Shown: positions 8,811 through 17,293, numbered from the stretch's first letter. The stretch: DNA of 64,000 nucleotides from DAOTYH01 sp034435015 (GCA_034435015.1 DAOTYH010000045.1:1-64000), one strand, 5' to 3'. Program-made: numbers and translations. Notes: generated from the letters alone by a model not told the origin.

Positions 8811-10385
8811 ATGGCACGCATCTTCATCTCCTACCGCCGCAAAAGCTGGCCGTTTACTCACCGCCTCGCCGATGAACTAAGCCGGCGGCTTGACGCCGAG
8901 ATATTCGTTGATTTCACCGGCGTAGACGAAACCGACTTTGAGCGCTCCATCCTGCGGAATCTGCGTGAAAGCGACACGGTACTGCTGGTGGTGTCTGAAT
9001 ATACGTTTGCCGCCGACCGGATTTTCCGCGAGGATGACTGGGTGCGGCGCGAAATCCGCGAGGCCCTGACGCACCAGAAACCGCTGATCCTGGTGTGCGT
9101 GGACGGCCTTCTGCCGCCGCCGGGCCTGCCGGATGACATCAAAGACGTGGCACGGATGCAGGGCATCAACTTCTACCCGGAGTATTTCACGTCAGCCGTG
9201 GAGCGGCTGGCAGACTTTGTGGTGAAGATAGGGGCGGCCCCGCGGCGTGCCGGGGCGGTCAGCCCGGCCCCTCCTGGTGATGAAGGTGAGGAGAAACAAA
9301 TTGGCGGGAGGGGCACCCTGGATGAGGCGTTAGACCTGCTGGACAAAGGCGACTACAGCAAGGCGGTCTTCCTGCTGGAAGGGCTGTTGCAGGCCGGATA
9401 CACCTCCCGCTTTGTGGACCTCAAAGCGGTGCTGGCTCAGGCACAGCAGGAGGCCGGAAAGGCAGAGGCACAGCGGCAGGCGGCGCTGGATTATGCGGAT
9501 ATTGCCGCGCTGGCGCGGCGGAAGGCGACAGAAGCCCTTGCACGCCAGGCCTTCGCGGCCTGGTGCCGGGACTACCCCGACTGGGCGGCTGAGCTGGATA
9601 CCGACAACCTGCGGGAGCGGTTCAAGCTGGCGGAGAAGCCCCGCCTCCCGCGTGTGCCGGACATCCTGCCGCCGCCGTTTGAGTGGGTGGAGATCCCGGC
9701 GGGGCGGGTCGAAATCGAGGACGGATTTGGGGTGTTTGACGTGCCGGCCTTCCTGATCGCCAAGTACCCCGTCACCAACGCGCAGTACGCCAAGTTTATC
9801 GAGGCGGGCGGCTACCGGCAGAAAAAGTGGTGGACGCCGGCAGGCTGGCAGGTGCGCGAAAAAGAGGGGTGGACGGAGCCGCGCTATTGGCAGGACGCGA
9901 AATGGAATGGGGCAGATCAGCCGGTGGTGGGGGTGTCGTGGTATGAGGCGGTCGCGTTCTGCCTGTGGCTGAGCGAAGCGAGCGGCGAGCCGGTGATGCT
10001 CCCGACCGAACAGCAGTGGCAGAGGGCGGCGCAGGGCGATGACGGCCGGGAATACCCGTGGGGGAATGACTGGGACGGCTCGCGCTGTAATAACTCGGTC
10101 AGCCCATATGACAGTGACCGGACGACGCCGGTGCGGCAGTACGAAGGAAAGGGGGACAGTCCATTTGGGGTGGTGGACATGGCCGGCAATGTGTGGGAAT
10201 GGTGTCTGACGGACTATGACACCGGGGCGAATGACGTGACCAGCGATGCAGGGAGGCGCGTGTTGCGGGGCGGCTCTTGGTTCAGTAGCGGCACCGTCGA
10301 CTTCCGTTGCCGCTTCCGGGTCGGGGGCTCCCCAGTCAGCTGGTACTACGGCTGGGGGTTTCGGGTCTCCCGCTCTTTGTCCTGA
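8811..10385 (+). CDS. TIR domain protein with C-terminal FGE-sulfatase/C-type-lectin fold
   Basis: 524 residues. A TIR domain spans about 1-145 (ARIFISYRRK, VDETDFERSIL, LLVVSEYTFA). Glu81 after Trp77 in DDWVRREI is placed like the catalytic Glu of NAD-cleaving TIRs. A helical, Ala-rich linker (about 165-280) follows. The FGE-type fold covers about 288-524 (YPVTNAQYAKFI, MLPTEQQWQRAA, EYPWGNDW, DMAGNVWEW, VLRGGSW, WGFRVSRS). The paired Cys of catalytic FGE are not present, so ligand binding is more likely than formylglycine formation. The final 35 residues have the codon pattern of a DGR variable region. The gene is visibly more GC-rich than its neighbours, suggesting transfer. Probable conflict or signalling role. 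Confidence 0.85.
   Translation: MARIFISYRRKSWPFTHRLADELSRRLDAEIFVDFTGVDETDFERSILRNLRESDTVLLVVSEYTFAADRIFREDDWVRREIREALTHQKPLILVCVDGLLPPPGLPDDIKDVARMQGINFYPEYFTSAVERLADFVVKIGAAPRRAGAVSPAPPGDEGEEKQIGGRGTLDEALDLLDKGDYSKAVFLLEGLLQAGYTSRFVDLKAVLAQAQQEAGKAEAQRQAALDYADIAALARRKATEALARQAFAAWCRDYPDWAAELDTDNLRERFKLAEKPRLPRVPDILPPPFEWVEIPAGRVEIEDGFGVFDVPAFLIAKYPVTNAQYAKFIEAGGYRQKKWWTPAGWQVREKEGWTEPRYWQDAKWNGADQPVVGVSWYEAVAFCLWLSEASGEPVMLPTEQQWQRAAQGDDGREYPWGNDWDGSRCNNSVSPYDSDRTTPVRQYEGKGDSPFGVVDMAGNVWEWCLTDYDTGANDVTSDAGRRVLRGGSWFSSGTVDFRCRFRVGGSPVSWYYGWGFRVSRSLS
10270..10365 (+). other. Candidate DGR variable region at the 3' end of the TIR-FGE gene
   Basis: After the GGSW codons the reading frame is dominated by NNC codons (TTC, AGC, GGC, ACC, GTC, GAC, TCC, TAC), interrupted by fixed CGT-TGC-CGC, CCA and a closing GGG-TTT-CGG. 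This is what adenine-directed mutation of AAC and AGG codons in a template repeat would leave. The position, just before GFR at the C-terminus of an FGE fold, matches known DGR targets. No template repeat or reverse transcriptase is visible in this window. Confidence 0.5.
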
Positions 10386-10430
10386 ACGCTGAGCTTCTGT
10401 TTTCTGAATTCTGAAGTTTCTGAATCCTGG

Positions 10431-10460
10431 GGGGTGCAGGGGGCGAAGCCCCCGCACCCC
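10431..10460. other. GC-rich hairpin 45 bases after the TIR-FGE gene
   Basis: GGGGTGC (10431-10437) pairs with GCACCCC (10454-10460), one bulged A, then GGGGGC pairs with GCCCCC around a GAA loop. No T-run follows, so it is not a standard terminator. DGR variable regions are often followed by such a hairpin or cruciform; it may equally be a dispersed GC-rich repeat. Confidence 0.7.
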
Positions 10461-10527
10461 GGCATAAGTGTTCGTGCCCTTGTTCTAACCTGCACCCAGA
10501 TTCTTATCCAATCCTCACTTAAAAAGC

Positions 10528-10556
10528 TTTACAAGCCGTGATTATTGTCCTATAAT
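10528..10556 (+). promoter_or_regulatory. Strong sigma-70-type promoter of the GntR/FCD regulator
   Basis: TTTACA at 10528-10533 and TATAAT at 10551-10556 with 17 bases between. Transcription would start near 10563, which rules out the earlier in-frame start at 10545 for the regulator. Confidence 0.75.
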
Positions 10557-10569
10557 GAGATTATACAGC

Positions 10570-10579
10570 CTGTATACAG
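10570..10579. promoter_or_regulatory. Operator-like palindrome CTGTATACAG
   Basis: Perfect 10-base palindrome a few bases after the predicted transcription start. FadR-subfamily GntR proteins commonly bind TGTATACA-type palindromes, so autoregulation by the gene just downstream is likely. Confidence 0.55.
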
Positions 10580-10610
10580 CTCCCTGTTTCAAAAATGCGG
10601 CGCTGACTTC

Positions 10611-11318
10611 ATGGCCGTCACAATGGACAAGCTAGAACGCTATTTGAGTCGGCATGCTATCCAAACCGACGTCGACTCTCCCCGTCTTCTGAGAGAGATC
10701 GCCTACGAGCGCTTAAAGGATGGCCTTAGACATGCTGATCTCATGCCGGGCGAGCCGTTATCTGAGATTCGGATCTCAAAGGCATTGGGCATCAGCCGTA
10801 CGCCGGTGCGTGAGGCGCTTCAGCAGTTAGCGCATGAGGGCCTGGTGCAGGTTATACCGGGGCGGGCAGTGACCGTAGCCTCCCCTTCTATTCAGCAAGT
10901 CTTGGATGCGGTCCACGTGCGGATTTTGCTCGAACCGGAGGCAGCCCGCCTGGCGGCTGAGTCAATTACGCCTGCCGATGCAGAAGCATTGTGGGAGTCA
11001 CTCCACGAGATGGAACAGGCCGCTGAGGACAACAACAGGGAAGTGTGGTCTAAAGCGGATTCTCGGTTGCACCAAGTCATGATTGACACCTGCCCTAATG
11101 AACTGCTTGGCCAGATCGTCCTCCAGATGCGCAACCGTGCTCATTATGCGGCCCTCGACTCCCAGACGACGCCAAGCCGGATCAAGGCCTGTACTCAGGA
11201 GCATCGGCGTATCGTTGAGGCCATTGCCAGCCATGACTCTCAGGCCGCTGAGCTTGCCATGCAGGAACATCTCAAACAACTATGGGACAGCCTGTTCAGC
11301 CGGGCGCGGCCTACCTGA
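10611..11318 (+). CDS. GntR family regulator, FadR/FCD type
   Basis: 235 residues from the ATG at 10611. The winged-helix domain (about 25-90) carries LMPGEPLSEIRISKALGISR and TPVREALQQLAHEGLV. The C-terminal all-helical FCD domain (about 95-225) has the acidic and His ligands typical of metal-assisted carboxylate binding (RILLEPEAARLAA, DSRLHQVMIDTCPN, EHRRIVEAIASHD). The upstream start at 10545 lies before the transcription start. It precedes the GlcD/GlcF-LarA catabolic operon and probably controls it and itself; the effector would be a small organic acid. That is inference. Confidence 0.88.
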   Translation: MAVTMDKLERYLSRHAIQTDVDSPRLLREIAYERLKDGLRHADLMPGEPLSEIRISKALGISRTPVREALQQLAHEGLVQVIPGRAVTVASPSIQQVLDAVHVRILLEPEAARLAAESITPADAEALWESLHEMEQAAEDNNREVWSKADSRLHQVMIDTCPNELLGQIVLQMRNRAHYAALDSQTTPSRIKACTQEHRRIVEAIASHDSQAAELAMQEHLKQLWDSLFSRARPT

Positions 11319-11393
11319 AGAGGTGAAAAGGCATGATTAGATGGAAGGGTTAGTCTCCAGAGCCTCCACAACCTTAACACCACATCACTTCAC

Positions 11394-11423
11394 TGATCTA
11401 ATACTTCATGATCTAATACTTCA
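11394..11423. repeat. Tandem 15-base direct repeat before the catabolic operon
   Basis: TGATCTAATACTTCA occurs twice head to tail (11394-11408 and 11409-11423), 60 bases upstream of the oxidase start. It may be a duplicated regulator site or a replication slippage product. Confidence 0.8.
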
Positions 11424-11482
11424 TTCCTTACCTGATGAAAGGAGCACCCCGACAACATGACCCCAAGAAGGAGTTTCCTATT

Positions 11483-12919
11483 ATGAGAGGCGGCCTTCAA
11501 ATCGAGATGATCCGGAGCGAGCTGGAAGAGATCGTCGGCCCGCACTTCATTACCTCCGACGAAGCAGACAAGCTGGTTTACTCAACAGACTGGTCTTGGA
11601 TGCCCCAGATGTGGCTTGATCGCGGCGAGTGGCCGGCCATCCCTGACTTCATTGTGCATCCGGGTTCAGTGGAGGAGGTCTCGGCTATTTTAAAAGTCGC
11701 CAACACTTACCGCATCCCGGTTATTCCATGGGGAGGCGGCTCGGGGACACAGGGCGGCGCCCTGCCCACTTATGGCGGCATCATCGTTGATCTCAAGCGC
11801 CTGAACAAGATCATTGAGATCAACGAGCAGGCTCTGACTGTGACCGCTCAGGCTGGGATCAACGGCACACAACTGGAGTGGGCGCTCAATGAGAAGGGGC
11901 TGACTTTGCCTAACTATCAGGCCTCTTCGAACTGTGCCACATTGGGCGGTTATCTTGCTCCGCGCGGTTCAGGGACGATCAGCACCAAGTATGGCAAGGC
12001 TGAAGACATGGTTATGTCCATGCAGGTAGTCCTGCCGGATGGCACGATCATCCGGACGCCTCCTGTGCCGCGTCATGCCTCCGGCCCTGACTTTATGCGG
12101 CTGTTCCTTGGCTCTGAGGGAGTGTTTGGCATCATCACCGAGGCGACCATGCAGGTTGATTACCTGCCGGAGGTGCGCTTGCTTCGTGCCATGCTGTTCG
12201 ACAGTCTCAGCAATGCGCTTGAGGCTGGCCGGCGCATCATGACACGACGCCTCGAACCAATGGTCATTCGCCTGTATGATCCTGCCTCAACCAAGACCTT
12301 AGTCAAAGAGGTGCTGGGCCTTGATTTCGACGGCTCTTATGTTGTGCTGGGGTTCGACGGCGACAAGGATATTGCCGCCCTTCAGGAACAGAAGGCGATG
12401 GAAATCTGCCTTGAGCTTGGCGGGCGCGACCTGGGCCGCGAGCGGGGCGAGAAGTGGTGGAATCACCGCTACGACTTCTATTACCCTCCGCTTAGCCTCA
12501 AACTGCCATGGATGTATGGCACAGTCGAGACTGTCACCACGTTCGATAAGATTGAGGCGCTCTACTGGGCCAAAAAGAAGGCAATCGAGGAAACTTACGC
12601 CGACTGGAACGTGCGTTATATTGCCCACTTCTCTCACTGGTTTCACTGGGGCGTTATGGTGTACGACCGCTTCATTATTGAGGAGCCGCCCCAGGATGCA
12701 AGAGAAGCGATCCGCTTGCACAACCGCGTGTGGGCTACTGCTGTTCAGAAGTCGGTTGAATATGGCGGCATGATCAACGAACATCACGGCGTGGGTCTCA
12801 AGTTGGCACGCTTTACGCGGTTGCAGTATGGCACAGCTTGGCCCCTGCTTGAGGCAATCAAGAAGGCTATTGATCCCAATGGTATCATGAATCCCGGCAA
12901 AGTCGGGTTTGGGGTCTGA
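11483..12919 (+). CDS. FAD-binding oxidase of the GlcD/D-lactate dehydrogenase type
   Basis: 478 residues. The PCMH FAD-binding domain (about 45-225) shows VHPGSVEEVSAILKVANTY, PWGGGSGTQGG and a FAD loop with APRGSGTISTKYG. The C-terminal FAD-oxidase domain ends in INEHHGVGLKLARF and IDPNGIMNPGKVGF. Such enzymes oxidise 2-hydroxy acids (glycolate, D-lactate, related sugar acids) to keto acids. I chose the ATG at 11483 because AAGGAG precedes it by nine bases; the frame is open from 11435. The adjacent Fe-S protein is the likely electron acceptor. Exact substrate unknown. Confidence 0.85.
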   Translation: MRGGLQIEMIRSELEEIVGPHFITSDEADKLVYSTDWSWMPQMWLDRGEWPAIPDFIVHPGSVEEVSAILKVANTYRIPVIPWGGGSGTQGGALPTYGGIIVDLKRLNKIIEINEQALTVTAQAGINGTQLEWALNEKGLTLPNYQASSNCATLGGYLAPRGSGTISTKYGKAEDMVMSMQVVLPDGTIIRTPPVPRHASGPDFMRLFLGSEGVFGIITEATMQVDYLPEVRLLRAMLFDSLSNALEAGRRIMTRRLEPMVIRLYDPASTKTLVKEVLGLDFDGSYVVLGFDGDKDIAALQEQKAMEICLELGGRDLGRERGEKWWNHRYDFYYPPLSLKLPWMYGTVETVTTFDKIEALYWAKKKAIEETYADWNVRYIAHFSHWFHWGVMVYDRFIIEEPPQDAREAIRLHNRVWATAVQKSVEYGGMINEHHGVGLKLARFTRLQYGTAWPLLEAIKKAIDPNGIMNPGKVGFGV

Positions 12920-12947
12920 GATTTGGGTACGGATGGAGAAATCAGCC

Positions 12948-14045
12948 ATGCAAATCCAAAACGTCATTGCAACAACCGACTTCTGCCGTTACTGCTTGAT
13001 GTGCCGCCATGTATGCCCGGTCGGACATGTCACGCGTCTGGAAACCCTGACTCCTCATGGGTGGGGGTTGACCGTCGCCTCAGTCAAACGCGGCTTGCTG
13101 GAATGGAATCCTGAGACGGTTGAGGTGATGTATAGCTGTGCTGACTGCGGGACCTGCCGTTCGTTCTGTGTCACCGATCAACCTCTGCCGGAGGCTATCG
13201 CCGCTGTGCGGGCGGAGATCGTTCAGAAAAAGCTGGCCCCTCCCGTGGTGTATGAATTAGATGAAGCCCTCAAACAGTGGGGAAATCCGTATCAGAAGCA
13301 GGCGCCGCAAGCCGCGCAGGGCAACGGTGAAACAGCCCTGTTTGTGGGTGATGACGCACAATACCTCTGGCCCAGCGCCCTGGAGGCCGCCCTCAAACTG
13401 CTCGAAGCGGTGGGGGTGCGTCCTGTGCTGATCGGGATTGGACGTAACAGCGGCTATCTCGCTAGTTCGCTCGGCCTGCCCGAAACGGCAGTCGCCCTGG
13501 CGAAAGCCAATCTGCAAGAACTGCAAGCGAGCGGGGCAAGTCGCCTGCTGGTGTTAACTCCTGGAGACTTCTTCACCTTCACCCAGCTTTACGACGAGCG
13601 GCTGGGTATCGAGCGGCCTCAGAATGTCGCTGTGCAGGAGGTGATCCCCTTCCTAGCTGAACAGTTAGAGGCAGGGCATCTGAAGTTCAAGCGCTCCAGC
13701 GAGAGTATTCCTTATACCTACCTCGACCCAACACACACTGTGCGTGTCAAGACCCGTGTGGACGCGCCGCGAAAGTTGCTGTCAGCGGTTATGCCTGAGC
13801 CGGGGCGGGAGGTTTTCTGGCGGGAGGTGCGTGCCCATGCATGCGGGGATACGGCTCTCCAGTTTACTAACCCGCCCATCTCGCGTCATCTGACTTATGC
13901 ACGGCTGGGTGACGCGGCTGAAACAGGCGCACGTAAGGTGATCACGGAGGACGCCGGCTGTCTGAATCAGCTCAGCCAGCATGCTCCAACCTTCGGGTTG
14001 GAGGTACAGGGCCTTTACGAACTACTGGCCGGGCATTTGATATAG
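12948..14045 (+). CDS. Fe-S oxidoreductase subunit, GlcF/LldE-like
   Basis: 365 residues. Near the N-terminus are two four-Cys clusters, CRYCLMCRHVCPVG and CADCGTCRSFC, each fitting one [4Fe-4S]. The C-terminal half (with ACGDTALQFTNPP and EDAGCLNQL) resembles a degenerate CCG/heterodisulfide-reductase-like domain, carrying fewer Cys than full GlcF. GGAG lies nine bases before the ATG at 12948; the frame also opens at 12909, overlapping the oxidase stop. It probably passes electrons from the FAD subunit to the quinone pool or another carrier. Confidence 0.82.
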   Translation: MQIQNVIATTDFCRYCLMCRHVCPVGHVTRLETLTPHGWGLTVASVKRGLLEWNPETVEVMYSCADCGTCRSFCVTDQPLPEAIAAVRAEIVQKKLAPPVVYELDEALKQWGNPYQKQAPQAAQGNGETALFVGDDAQYLWPSALEAALKLLEAVGVRPVLIGIGRNSGYLASSLGLPETAVALAKANLQELQASGASRLLVLTPGDFFTFTQLYDERLGIERPQNVAVQEVIPFLAEQLEAGHLKFKRSSESIPYTYLDPTHTVRVKTRVDAPRKLLSAVMPEPGREVFWREVRAHACGDTALQFTNPPISRHLTYARLGDAAETGARKVITEDAGCLNQLSQHAPTFGLEVQGLYELLAGHLI

Positions 14046-14046
14046 G

Positions 14047-14081
14047 ATGATAGCGTGCTTTGACAGCGCGCTTAGCATCAT
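14047..14081 (+). other. Intercistronic hairpin
   Basis: ATGAT-AGCGTGC pairs with GCGCGCT-TAGC-ATCAT (twelve pairs including one wobble, four-base bulge, seven-base loop). It lies two bases after the Fe-S gene's stop codon. No T-run follows, so it may protect or set the ratio of upstream mRNA. Confidence 0.45.
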
Positions 14082-14125
14082 AACATCCGCATGTTAAACA
14101 GAAATCCTAAAAGAGGAGGTACGAT

Positions 14126-15013
14126 ATGCATCTGTCAATGCACAACTGGATGAGGGCCGAGCCGATTGAGGTAACTGTCAAGCGGCTGGCCAAGTACGGC
14201 TACGAGAGCATTGAGCTGAGTGGTGAGCCGTACAAGACCGACACGAAGGAAGTGCGCAAGATCCTCGAGGACAACAAGATTCGTTGCTGGGGATCAGTCA
14301 CCCTGATGCTAGGTGATCGCAATCTGGTTGCCAAGGATGAAGCACAACGTGCCAAGTCGGTGCAGTATGTCAAGGACTGCATCACAATGGTCAAGGAGCT
14401 GAATGGCGAGGTCATCACCATTGTGCCGGCTACCGTTGGCAAGATTGTCCCCGACGGCACGCCCGAAGAGGAGTGGAAGTGGGCTGTTGACAGCCTGAAG
14501 GAGTGCTACGACTGGGCCAAGAAGGAAGGTGTCAAAGTGGCTATCGAGCCGATCAACCGCTTTGAGACCTACTTCTGCTCGCGTGCCGCGCAGGCGCTGG
14601 CGCTGGCCGACGCTGTAGCCCCTGACTGCGGTATCTGCCTTGATGCTTTCCATCTCAACATCGAGGAAGTTGATCCCTACAAGGCCATCCTGAGTGCCAA
14701 GGGGCGTCTGAATGACTTCCACATCGCCGACAGCAACCGCTTTGCCGCTGGGCAGGGCCACTGGGACTGGATCAAGCTGATCGGCACCCTCAAGATCATT
14801 GGCTATGACGGTGCTCTAACTGTCGAGTTTGTTGCCCCCGTTGACCGTACTCCTGCCAATCCTTACCCTGATGCCATCGAGAAGAATCCGGTGGACATCT
14901 CACCTGAGCAGAAGAAGTTCATCGAGGAGCATGGCTCCAGCCTGCTAACCGAGGAGTTCTACAGCTCACAGGTGAAGGCCTGCGCTGACACACTCCTGCC
15001 GTTGATCAAATAA
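14126..15013 (+). CDS. Sugar (phosphate) isomerase/epimerase, ketose 3-epimerase-like TIM barrel
   Basis: 295 residues of the AP-endonuclease-2-like TIM-barrel family. The metal ligands of D-tagatose/D-psicose 3-epimerases can be placed: Glu in AIEPINRFET, Asp in CLDAFHLN, His in FHIADSN and Glu in LTVEFV. AGAGGAGG precedes the ATG. Second enzyme group of the operon, so it may epimerise the polyhydroxy acid or ketose made by the oxidase pair. Substrate not predictable from sequence. Confidence 0.82.
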   Translation: MHLSMHNWMRAEPIEVTVKRLAKYGYESIELSGEPYKTDTKEVRKILEDNKIRCWGSVTLMLGDRNLVAKDEAQRAKSVQYVKDCITMVKELNGEVITIVPATVGKIVPDGTPEEEWKWAVDSLKECYDWAKKEGVKVAIEPINRFETYFCSRAAQALALADAVAPDCGICLDAFHLNIEEVDPYKAILSAKGRLNDFHIADSNRFAAGQGHWDWIKLIGTLKIIGYDGALTVEFVAPVDRTPANPYPDAIEKNPVDISPEQKKFIEEHGSSLLTEEFYSSQVKACADTLLPLIK

Positions 15014-15080
15014 GCACTTCTAATCTGTTGACGGAGGGGCACGGGCCACCCGCGCCCCTCCTCCGCCCGGAGGTAAACGC

Positions 15081-16316
15081 ATGGGCAAAACGGTTGTTAT
15101 CATCGGCACGCTTGACACCAAGGGGCCGGAGATCGCATACCTGCGTGATCGGCTACAAGCATTGGGTCTACACACAACCGTCATTGACTCAGGGATTCTT
15201 GGTGAGCCGCTGGGGATCGTTCCTGATATCACCCGCGCTGAAGCCGCTAAGTATGGCGGCACAACCATTGAGGCCCTCCGTAACGCTGGAAGCCGAGGCA
15301 AGGCTGTACACGGTATGCGCGAGGCGCTCAAAAAGCTGGTCTTGGAGCTGTACAAGCAAGGCAAGCTAGATGCCATCGTCAGCATGGGAGGGGCAGAGGG
15401 CGCTGTCATGGGCGCGGCTACCATGATGGTATTACCAGTGGGTGTGCCTAAGGTGCTTGTCTCTCCGATTGCGTCGGGCAAGCATTATTTTGACCCGCTG
15501 GTAGGCACTAGTGACATTATGGTAGTCCACTCAATCGTGGACATTCTGGGCTTGAATCCAATCGCTACAACGATCTTTGACAACGTGGCCGCCGCCCTGA
15601 AGGGGCTGGCTGAGCATGGCCATGTTTTGCCTCCGCCAGACCCTCAGAGCAAGTACGTTGCTGTAACCATGCTGGGCAATACAACCAAAGCGGTCATGGC
15701 GCTTAAAGATGAGCTGGCCAAACACGGCTATGAGGCCGTGATCTTCCACTCAAACGGCGTGGGGGGCAAGGCCATGGAGGAACTGGCCGAAGCCGGGCAG
15801 TTTGCAGGCGTCATTGACTTTACGACCAACGAGACCTATGACCCTATGACCGGCGGTATCCATGATGGCGGCCCGGATCGTCTGAAGCGGGTTGGCTTAG
15901 CCGGCATTCCTCAGGTCGTTGTGCCCGGTTGCATTGACTTCTGTGTGTTTCACGCTGGAGCTATACCGCCTGCCCTTCAAGGACGCCCTGTCTATGATCA
16001 CAACCCAGAGTACACGCTGGTGCGTGCAACCAAAGATGAGATGATCGCGCTAGGGCACCTGTTCGCCGAACGTCTCAATCTTGCCAAAGCGCCCGTCTGG
16101 ATCGCAGTGCCTACACAGGGCCTGTCCATACCCAATGTGCCCGGCGGTGTGTTCTGGAATCCTGAAGCCGATGCGGCTTTTCTGGAAACCCTGCGTAGCG
16201 AAATACGGAAAGATATTCCGATCTACACCTATGAGCGCCATGTCAACGACCCTGCCTTTGGTGTGGAGGTCGCTGACCTGTTCATTAAATTGATGTCCAC
16301 AGTGTCAGCACACTGA
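15081..16316 (+). CDS. Tm-1-like (UPF0261) ATP-binding protein
   Basis: 411 residues. The start MGKTVVIIGTLDTKGPEIAYL, followed by GEPLGIVPDITRAEAA and SMGGAEGAVMGAATM, is typical of the UPF0261/Tm-1 N-terminal domain family. The C-terminal half has FHSNGVGGKAMEELA and a conserved PGCIDF motif. Bacterial members occur in sugar-acid and aromatic-acid clusters without a settled reaction. Here it lies between two sugar-epimerase-type genes, suggesting an activation or retro-Claisen-like cleavage step. That is a guess. Confidence 0.82.
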   Translation: MGKTVVIIGTLDTKGPEIAYLRDRLQALGLHTTVIDSGILGEPLGIVPDITRAEAAKYGGTTIEALRNAGSRGKAVHGMREALKKLVLELYKQGKLDAIVSMGGAEGAVMGAATMMVLPVGVPKVLVSPIASGKHYFDPLVGTSDIMVVHSIVDILGLNPIATTIFDNVAAALKGLAEHGHVLPPPDPQSKYVAVTMLGNTTKAVMALKDELAKHGYEAVIFHSNGVGGKAMEELAEAGQFAGVIDFTTNETYDPMTGGIHDGGPDRLKRVGLAGIPQVVVPGCIDFCVFHAGAIPPALQGRPVYDHNPEYTLVRATKDEMIALGHLFAERLNLAKAPVWIAVPTQGLSIPNVPGGVFWNPEADAAFLETLRSEIRKDIPIYTYERHVNDPAFGVEVADLFIKLMSTVSAH

Positions 16317-16349
16317 CATTGCTATAAAAAAGAGTAAGGAGTCTATACC

Positions 16350-17276
16350 ATGCTCACTGGGAACAATCGCGACTACAAGGATATTCCTCACCTGACTGAA
16401 GGGGATGAGGAGTTCCGTAGCAAGTTCATCTCTTGGGAGCTGGGTGACCTCACCTTCGTGGATGTTCAAGAGTACCTGAAGGAGAAGGATACCATTCTCG
16501 TCCCGATGGCGAGCTTTGAACAGCATGGCCCCCATCTGCCTATCTACACTGATACGGTCACCGCTATTGAGGTTTCGTGCCGTGTGTCGGAGATGATCGC
16601 TGTTCTGCATACTCCCCCAATCTGGATGGGGTATTCACCACAGCACATGCATGAGCCTGGCAAAGGGCGCGGCACAATCACTCTCCGTAGTACTACCCTG
16701 CTGAATCTGCTCTATGATGTAGCCCGCAGTCTAATTCATCACGGGTTCAACCGCATTATCTTCATCAATGGACATGGCTCCAACGTCAAGGTAGTTGACC
16801 CTATCCTGCGTAAACTGCGTTATGAGACCGGCGCGTTGATCGGCTTCGTCAAGCCCTATATGGAGAACTATGTGGGTATTCTAGAAGGGCTGATGGAGAA
16901 TCCGTGGGATGAGACTCCCGGCTGGCACTCCAGTGAACTGGAGACTTCTCAAGATTTGGCTTGGAATGAGAAGCTGGTCCGCATGGATCGTGCTAATTTC
17001 ACCCGTGCCCATATCCCCGATTTCCTCCCCAAGAGCTTCGCTAAGAAGGACGGAATGCCTGATGTGGAGTTTGAGGGGTACAAATATTTTGCCTTCCCCA
17101 TGGATCACCATGAGTTCATTGAGAGCGGTGTGATCGGCAACCCCCTGCGCGCAACCAAGGAAAAAGGTGAGGAAGCCTTCCGCCGCCTGTCCGAGCATGT
17201 AGCCCGCGGCATTCTGGAATTGATGAAAGTACCCGTGCACGTCCACAACCGCGAGTTTGTTGATCGCGTCTTCTAG
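16350..17276 (+). CDS. Creatininase family amidohydrolase
   Basis: 308 residues. The metal-binding signature is clear: PMASFEQHGPHLPIYTDT (Glu, His, Asp), INGHGSN and WHSSELETS (His, Glu). The family includes creatininase, MftE peptidase and lactam or amide hydrolases of flavin and F420-like pathways. In this operon a lactone or amide ring opening is plausible. It starts 34 bases after the Tm-1-like gene behind AAGGAG. Confidence 0.85.
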   Translation: MLTGNNRDYKDIPHLTEGDEEFRSKFISWELGDLTFVDVQEYLKEKDTILVPMASFEQHGPHLPIYTDTVTAIEVSCRVSEMIAVLHTPPIWMGYSPQHMHEPGKGRGTITLRSTTLLNLLYDVARSLIHHGFNRIIFINGHGSNVKVVDPILRKLRYETGALIGFVKPYMENYVGILEGLMENPWDETPGWHSSELETSQDLAWNEKLVRMDRANFTRAHIPDFLPKSFAKKDGMPDVEFEGYKYFAFPMDHHEFIESGVIGNPLRATKEKGEEAFRRLSEHVARGILELMKVPVHVHNREFVDRVF

Positions 17277-17293
17277 AAGAACGAGAGCCTTTT

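Noticed and set aside
9660..10385. Catalytic formylglycine-generating enzyme
   Set aside because: The paired active-site Cys are absent and no sulfatase gene lies nearby; the fold is kept but catalysis is unlikely.
9330..10457. Long open frame on the minus strand, 375 codons
   Set aside because: It lies opposite the TIR-FGE gene, is Arg/Pro-rich as expected from the complement of GC-rich DNA, and shows no domain or ribosome site.
10386..10527. DGR template repeat or reverse transcriptase next to the variable region
   Set aside because: The stretch holds only a hairpin and a promoter; the next gene is a GntR regulator. No reverse transcriptase occurs anywhere in the window.
12299..12967. Minus-strand frame of 222 codons
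   Set aside because: Complement of the FAD oxidase gene, which has strong family motifs throughout.
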